Shown here: positions 59,499 to 64,000 of the stretch, one piece after another
Numbering within the stretch: the first letter of the stretch is position 1
Layout of the letters: each line of letters begins with the position of its first letter
Assembly: GCA_963781025.1 (NCBI GenBank)
Contig: CAWADU010000003.1
Location: forward strand, 1,550,001-1,614,000
Length of the DNA: 64,000 bases
From: Tardibacter sp963781025
GTDB lineage: Bacteria > Pseudomonadota > Alphaproteobacteria > Sphingomonadales > Sphingomonadaceae
Reading direction: 5' to 3'
Program-made: the position numbers and the translations under genes
Notes under the pieces: model-generated
What the model saw: the letters and a program-made list of their open reading frames with translations, nothing else
Told to the model about the DNA's origin: nothing
Databases searched by the model: none

Positions 59499-60908
59499 AT
59501 GAAGCTGTCATGCCTCCCGATGCTCGCGGCGGTTTTCGCGTTCACGCCCGGCATCGCGTCCGCCGCAACGATTTCGAGCGCCAGCCAACTTACTGCGGCT
59601 CTGAAAACAGCGAAAGGCGGGGAGGTGTTCGATTTGGCTCCCGGAAATTACGGAAAGCTGACGATCGCCAGCCGATCTTTCTCTTCACCCGTTACGTTTC
59701 GGTCGACCGATCCGTCCCGGCCCGCAGTCTTTGGGCAAACGAACATTACGGGATCAAAAAACATCCGTTTTGACGGCGTCGAGTTTTCGAACCCGCTCGC
59801 TGCGGGCCAGCCGGAATGGACAGCAGCGGTCTGGCTTGCAGGATCGTCAGCCATCTCCTTCAACAACGTGAAGGTGCACGGCAGCCTGGACAACAATTCG
59901 TCGAACGATGGATATGGCATCCATTCCCGCTCAAGCAGCGGCGTGACGATCACCAATTCGAACTTTACTCAGCTGTATCGGGCCGTTCTGGTCGAAAGTA
60001 ATCAGAACGTCACGCTTACCGGAAACGTCATCAAGAACATACGATCGGAAGGGTTCAACTTCGCCGACGTGCAGGGTGTGAAGGCAACGGGAAACAGCTT
60101 CTCCGAATTTCACCCCATCCTGCCCGGCGATCACCCGGATGCGATCCAGTTCTGGACCCAAGGCACATCCCGTTCGAGCAGCAACATTCTCATTACAAAT
60201 AACCTGATCGTGGGCTCTGCCGGTGGACGCATGCAAGGCGTCTTCATGGGCAATAGCTCCGGCGCACCGGCCTACAAGAACGTCACGATCTCGGACAATA
60301 CGTTGGTGGGCACCATGTGGCATGCGATCGACGTCATGCAGGGCAGTGGCGTTGCCATCACCGGCAACAATGTCGTGACCGAACCGGACAATGTATTCAA
60401 GACGGCCTGGATACGGGTCAGCGACGTTCAGGGCACAATCAGCGGGAACACGGCAAAGGAAATCCACGTCATCGACAGCCCTGGCGTGACACTTTCCAAC
60501 AACAAGGTGAACACCACCAGCACGGCGCTCGCCCAGAGCGCCATCCAGGCCTGGAGCGATGCCCACAAGCTGCCGGTGCCGACCACGCCAACGGGGAACT
60601 CCAACACCGGCATGTTCGCCTCCAATCTGCCCACGCCGCAGACCCAGGCCCCGGTTCCGACGACCAATACGGCGTTCGATGCCACGCCCCTCAATAACGC
60701 GGCAACGGCGCCCGCGCCGGTATCCAACACCGCCTTCGATCAGAGGGTGCAGACCGGAGCCGCCAACCAGAACAGCCCGGACCAGACGGTAAACGTCCTT
60801 AGCGCGGTTCCGGAACCCGCCACCTGGCTTCAGCTGATTTGCGGTTTCGGGTTGGTTGGCTGGCTTGCGCGCCGCGCGCGCAGGTCGCCGCCCACCGCGA
60901 TCGCCTGA
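59499..60908 (+). CDS. PEP-CTERM right-handed beta-helix protein
   Basis: 469 residues. Signal peptide ending ASAATISSASQ. Residues 60-370 are a parallel beta-helix with Asn-rich turns (NVTLTGNVIKNIRSEGFNFADVQGVKATGNSFSEF, NVTISDNTLVGTMWHAIDVMQG). A Pro/Thr/Ala linker follows. The C-terminus VPEPATWLQLICGFGLVGWLARRARR is a PEP-CTERM sorting signal for an exosortase. The fold is shared with polysaccharide lyases and epimerases; no catalytic set is identified. It may be cell-surface or matrix-bound. Confidence 0.85.
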   Translation: MKLSCLPMLAAVFAFTPGIASAATISSASQLTAALKTAKGGEVFDLAPGNYGKLTIASRSFSSPVTFRSTDPSRPAVFGQTNITGSKNIRFDGVEFSNPLAAGQPEWTAAVWLAGSSAISFNNVKVHGSLDNNSSNDGYGIHSRSSSGVTITNSNFTQLYRAVLVESNQNVTLTGNVIKNIRSEGFNFADVQGVKATGNSFSEFHPILPGDHPDAIQFWTQGTSRSSSNILITNNLIVGSAGGRMQGVFMGNSSGAPAYKNVTISDNTLVGTMWHAIDVMQGSGVAITGNNVVTEPDNVFKTAWIRVSDVQGTISGNTAKEIHVIDSPGVTLSNNKVNTTSTALAQSAIQAWSDAHKLPVPTTPTGNSNTGMFASNLPTPQTQAPVPTTNTAFDATPLNNAATAPAPVSNTAFDQRVQTGAANQNSPDQTVNVLSAVPEPATWLQLICGFGLVGWLARRARRSPPTAIA

Positions 60909-60961
60909 ATTCGTCAGCCGGCGTCTTCAACTCCGCCGGGCATTGTGCGAGGGGATGGAAC

Positions 60962-62017
60962 GTGACCGTTTCATCCCCTCTGCCCGTTCAGCGCCTTCGC
61001 AATTTGATCGAATCCGAAGGCGCCATTTCCATCGCCACCTTCATGGCGATCGCCAACACCCATTACTACGCGACGCGCGATCCGCTGGGCCGAAGCGGCG
61101 ATTTCACCACCGCGCCCGAAATCAGCCAGATGTTTGGGGAATTGATCGGCCTGTGGATGGTCGAGCTGTGGCAGCGCGCGGGAAGTCCGGACGTCGCGTT
61201 GGTCGAACTGGGGCCCGGACGCGGCACCTTGATGACGGATATCAGGCGGGCGGTGGCGCACGTCCCGGGCCTTGCAGGCGCGCCCGTCCATCTGGTTGAA
61301 ACAAGTCCGGCCTTGAGGACCGCGCAGGCTCAGCGCCTCCCGGATGCGGTCTGGCACGACAGCATCGCGACCTTGCCCGAGGCGCGCGCCTTGCTGGTCG
61401 TCGCGAACGAGTTTTTCGACGCGCTGCCTGTTCGGCAATTCATCAAGAGCCCGGACGGATGGCGAGAGCGCGTGGTGGCAGTTGAAGGCGGCCGGTTCAT
61501 CTCTGCCACCGGCAGGGCAGCGACCGACCATCTGATCGCCCCAGCCCTTGCCGCCAGCCCGGACGGCAGCATCGTCGAGGCGTCCCCCGCCAACCTCGCC
61601 TTGGCGGAGGAATTGGCCGGGCGAATCGCCAGCCAGGGCGGCGGCGCGCTGATCATCGACTATGGGCATGAAGGGCCCGCAACGGGTGATACGCTGCAAG
61701 CCGTCAAGGACCATCGCTATGCGGACGTGTTTGAGGATGTCGGCGACGCCGATCTGACCACGCACGTCGATTTCACGGCACTGCGTTGGGCGGTGGAAGC
61801 CGCCGGTTGCTGTGCGTTCGGGCCGGTCGAGCAGGGCACGCTGCTGGCGATGCTTGGCATATATGAGCGGGCAGAGCGGTTGAAGCACGCGAATCCGTCG
61901 CGGTCGACCGCGATTGATGACGATGTCCGGCGGCTGATAGCCCCCGAGGCGATGGGCCGCCTGTTCAAGGCGATGACCTTTGTCGCCCCGACGTGGCCGC
62001 GGCCGGCTGCCTTTTAA
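60962..62017 (+). CDS. MidA/NDUFAF7-type SAM methyltransferase
   Basis: 351 residues from a GTG at 60962 with GAGGGG upstream. FMAIANTHYYATRDPLGRSGDFTTAPEISQMFGELIGLWMVELW is the MidA hallmark, LVELGPGRGTLMTDIRRA the SAM-binding loop and ANEFFDALPVRQFI a further signature. In eukaryotes NDUFAF7 methylates an arginine of complex I; the bacterial target is likely similar. In sphingomonads it usually follows lgt; here a PEP-CTERM gene is in between. Confidence 0.93.
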   Translation: MTVSSPLPVQRLRNLIESEGAISIATFMAIANTHYYATRDPLGRSGDFTTAPEISQMFGELIGLWMVELWQRAGSPDVALVELGPGRGTLMTDIRRAVAHVPGLAGAPVHLVETSPALRTAQAQRLPDAVWHDSIATLPEARALLVVANEFFDALPVRQFIKSPDGWRERVVAVEGGRFISATGRAATDHLIAPALAASPDGSIVEASPANLALAEELAGRIASQGGGALIIDYGHEGPATGDTLQAVKDHRYADVFEDVGDADLTTHVDFTALRWAVEAAGCCAFGPVEQGTLLAMLGIYERAERLKHANPSRSTAIDDDVRRLIAPEAMGRLFKAMTFVAPTWPRPAAF

Positions 62018-62036
62018 GCAAAAGGGGTTTGAAGCG

Positions 62037-62804
62037 ATGACCGATGACGTCGAAGTTATCCGCGCCAGGTCGCTGGGCGATGCCCCGCATGGCTTTATGG
62101 GCCGGCGCGGCGGCGTATCCACGGGTTTGCTCTCCAGCCTCAACGTCGGTTTGGGCACGCAGGACGACCGGGCCGCGATTGCCGAAAACCGCCGCCGCGC
62201 GGTCGAGGCGATTGCCCCGGGAGCAAGGCTCGTCACCCTGCATCAGATTCACAGCGCAACGGCCGTCAGGGTCATCGAACCCTGCCCTGATGATGCCCGG
62301 CCTCATGCCGACGCGATGGTGACCGACCGGCCCGGCCTGGCGCTTGGCATATTGACCGCCGACTGTGCGCCCGTGCTGTTCGCCGATGTGCAGGCAGGCG
62401 TGATCGGCGCCGCCCATGCCGGATGGAAAGGAGCGATCGGCGGCGTTCTTGCCGCCACGGTCGACGCGATGGAGCGGCTTGGCGCCGAGCGGTCGCGCAT
62501 CGCCGCCGCCATCGGACCCACCATTGCGCGGACGTCCTATGAAGTCGACGAAGCTTTCCGGCTGCGGTTCCTTCAGGCCGCGCCCGAGAATGAACGGTTT
62601 TTCTCCGATGGTCGGCCCGGCCATGCATGGTTCGATCTCGAAGGCTTCAATGCCGCTGCACTCGCGGCTGCCGGGATCGGCCGCATAGAGGCGATGGGGA
62701 TCGATACCTATGGCGCGGCTGACAGGTTTTTCAGCTTCCGCCGCGCGACCCATGCCGGAGAATCGGACTATGGACGGCAACTAAGCGCAATCGCTCTCCC
62801 CTGA
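62037..62804 (+). CDS. pgeF: Peptidoglycan editing factor PgeF (YfiH/DUF152)
   Basis: 255 residues from the ATG at 62037 (AAAGGGG upstream). The Zn/Cu-type triad is visible: His in TLHQIHSATAV, Cys in LTADCAPVLFADV, His in GAAHAGWKGAIGGVL. It removes wrong L-serine stems from peptidoglycan precursors. It forms an operon with the MidA gene 19 bases upstream. Confidence 0.93.
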   Translation: MTDDVEVIRARSLGDAPHGFMGRRGGVSTGLLSSLNVGLGTQDDRAAIAENRRRAVEAIAPGARLVTLHQIHSATAVRVIEPCPDDARPHADAMVTDRPGLALGILTADCAPVLFADVQAGVIGAAHAGWKGAIGGVLAATVDAMERLGAERSRIAAAIGPTIARTSYEVDEAFRLRFLQAAPENERFFSDGRPGHAWFDLEGFNAAALAAAGIGRIEAMGIDTYGAADRFFSFRRATHAGESDYGRQLSAIALP

Positions 62805-62910
62805 CGTTCGGGAAGACATCAGACCGGTTGAGCGCGTCAAACGCCATCGCGCTTGAGAAGCGGGGCGGCGCGCTTTATGAGCCGCCACGAATCGGCGCGG
62901 GAAACAAACA

Positions 62911-63846
62911 ATGAAAATTCTGGCAGGCAATTCCAATCGTCCTCTGGCGCAGGCAATCGCCGACTATCTCGACATGCCGCTGACCGACGCCGCAGTACGC
63001 CGTTTCGCCGACGAGGAAGTCTTTGTCGAAATCCATGAGAATGTGCGCGGCGAAGACGTGTTCGTCCTCCAGTCGACCGCCTATCCCGCCAACGACAACC
63101 TGATGGAGCTGCTGATCTGCATCGACGCGCTGAAACGTTCGTCGGCCAAGCGGATCACAGCGGTGCTTCCCTATTTCGGCTATGCCCGCCAGGACCGGAA
63201 GCCGGGCCCCCGCACGCCGATTTCGGCCAAGCTGGTTGCCAATCTGATCACCACCGCGGGTGCCGATCGCGTCTTGTCGATGGACCTGCACGCCGGCCAG
63301 ATTCAGGGATTTTTCGATATCCCGACCGACAATCTTTACGCCGCGCCGGTCATGTCGGCCGATATCCGCAGCCGCTTTTCAGGCAAGAACCTGATGGTGG
63401 TGTCGCCCGACGTCGGCGGCGTGGTTCGCGCCCGCGCTTTGGCAAAGCGTCTCGATAATGCGCCGCTCGCCATCGTCGACAAGCGCCGCGAGCGCGCCGG
63501 CGAATCCGAGGTGATGAACATCATCGGCGATGTCTCGGGACGTTTCTGCATTCTCGTCGACGACATCGTCGATTCGGCCGGCACCCTCTGCAATGCGGCG
63601 GCGGCTCTGTTGGAAGCAGGCGCTGCGGGCGTCGTGGCTTATGTCAGCCACGGCGTGCTTTCCGGCGGGGCGGTGGCGCGGGTCGAATCCTCGGCGCTCA
63701 CCGAACTGGTGATCACCGACTCCATCGGCGTGCCGCAGACCGTGAAGGATGCGGGCAAGATCCGCCTGTTGACCATTGCCCCGCTGCTGGCCGAAGCTAT
63801 TAAGCGCATCGCCGACGAAACCTCGGTGTCCAGCCTGTTCGACTGA
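62911..63846 (+). CDS. prs: Ribose-phosphate pyrophosphokinase
   Basis: 311 residues. KILAGNSNRPLAQAIADYLDMPL, YFGYARQDRKPGPRTPIS and the PRPP-binding loop CILVDDIVDSAGTLCNAA are canonical. It makes PRPP for nucleotide, histidine and tryptophan synthesis. It has its own 106-base upstream gap. Confidence 0.97.
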   Translation: MKILAGNSNRPLAQAIADYLDMPLTDAAVRRFADEEVFVEIHENVRGEDVFVLQSTAYPANDNLMELLICIDALKRSSAKRITAVLPYFGYARQDRKPGPRTPISAKLVANLITTAGADRVLSMDLHAGQIQGFFDIPTDNLYAAPVMSADIRSRFSGKNLMVVSPDVGGVVRARALAKRLDNAPLAIVDKRRERAGESEVMNIIGDVSGRFCILVDDIVDSAGTLCNAAAALLEAGAAGVVAYVSHGVLSGGAVARVESSALTELVITDSIGVPQTVKDAGKIRLLTIAPLLAEAIKRIADETSVSSLFD

Positions 63847-63897
63847 CATTGATGGGCATTGCTGCCCGTCGCGCGCACTGTCCCGTGCCAGGCCCGG

Positions 63898-64000
63898 TCA
63901 GTTCATGACGGTGCGCACCGCGCCCGCCTTGCGCAGGATGAGGGCGCATCGATCCGCATAGGGTTTCGAGACGCCCATCTGCATGAAGACCAGCGGCGGA
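63898..64000 (-). CDS. C-terminal end of an unidentified gene (cut by window)
   Basis: The minus strand is open from the window edge to a TGA at 63898-63900 and reads about 34 residues ending FMQMGVSKPYADRC ... RKAGAVRTVMN. Codon use looks coding, but too little is present to name it. Confidence 0.45.
   Translation of the reverse strand, partial: PPLVFMQMGVSKPYADRCALILRKAGAVRTVMN

Noticed and set aside
1..64000. CRISPR arrays, insertion sequences, rRNA or tRNA genes
   Set aside because: None seen on reading both strands; the only structured RNA gene with firm support is the tmRNA.

Overview
The window is GC-rich chromosomal DNA from an alphaproteobacterium, most likely Sphingomonadales (Sphingomonadaceae-like). 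The signs are a two-piece permuted tmRNA, a DksA lacking the four zinc cysteines, an alpha-type SspB, ATP12, an RcdA-type DUF1465 protein, a PEP-CTERM protein, DUF6456 and DUF2793 proteins, and a chromosomal gene transfer agent (GTA) cluster. I see no rRNA, tRNA, CRISPR array, integrase or transposase.

Layout. (1) 1-3320: lipB, two small secreted proteins and an OmpA-type porin. (2) 3321-20746: a complete phage-like head and tail cluster, all on the minus strand. Its order is that of the Rhodobacter-type GTA: small terminase, large terminase, portal, prohead protease, capsid, connector, stopper, tail terminator, tail tube, chaperones, short tape measure, distal tail, hub, NlpC/P60 peptidase and megatron. 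It carries no replication, lysis or integration genes. A three-gene insert holding a lectin/SGNH hydrolase sits between capsid and connector, and a TIM-barrel-like domain appears fused to the distal tail protein. (3) 20747-22001: the likely control region, with a consensus-like promoter, a 20-bp inverted repeat, a DUF6456 protein (GafZ/GafA-like) and a divergent XRE regulator with a degenerate S24-like domain. (4) 22029-26147: small regulators and stress proteins (RcdA-like, Hsp20 with a candidate ROSE thermometer and sigma-32 promoter, two YdcH-like proteins, PilZ, DksA, a host-attachment/baeRF protein). (5) 26252-33702: serS-surE-nlpD-like, rimO, an M17 aminopeptidase, a MarR-like protein and a C40 peptidase. 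(6) 33712-39550: mltG and the fatty-acid cluster fabD-fabG-acpP-fabF, interrupted by an opposed GT87 gene. (7) 39753-41044: rpsF-rpsR-rplI. (8) 41250-50284: MoaD-like/BNR pair, rarA, crcB, rluC, an HAD phosphatase, an ATP12 chaperone, gmk and membrane proteins. (9) 50306-58168: fumC, sspB, ssrA, a GT4 glycosyltransferase, an RHH protein, phaB, hemH and an IorB-like molybdenum hydroxylase subunit. (10) 58308-64000: lgt, a PEP-CTERM beta-helix protein, midA, pgeF, prs and the end of one further gene.

How the parts fit. The GTA cluster and the regulatory pair next to it look like one system: an XRE repressor candidate, an activator/antiterminator candidate, a strong promoter, and an internal hairpin just after the capsid gene that could require antitermination. 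sspB lies beside ssrA, whose tag SspB delivers to ClpXP.

Quality warning. fabF needs four single-base corrections to read through, rluC needs five, and phaB and the small terminase need one each. After correction each has the expected full length and conserved motifs, so sequence error is as likely as real decay. The DUF6456 gene also has an in-frame TGA three codons after an ideal start.
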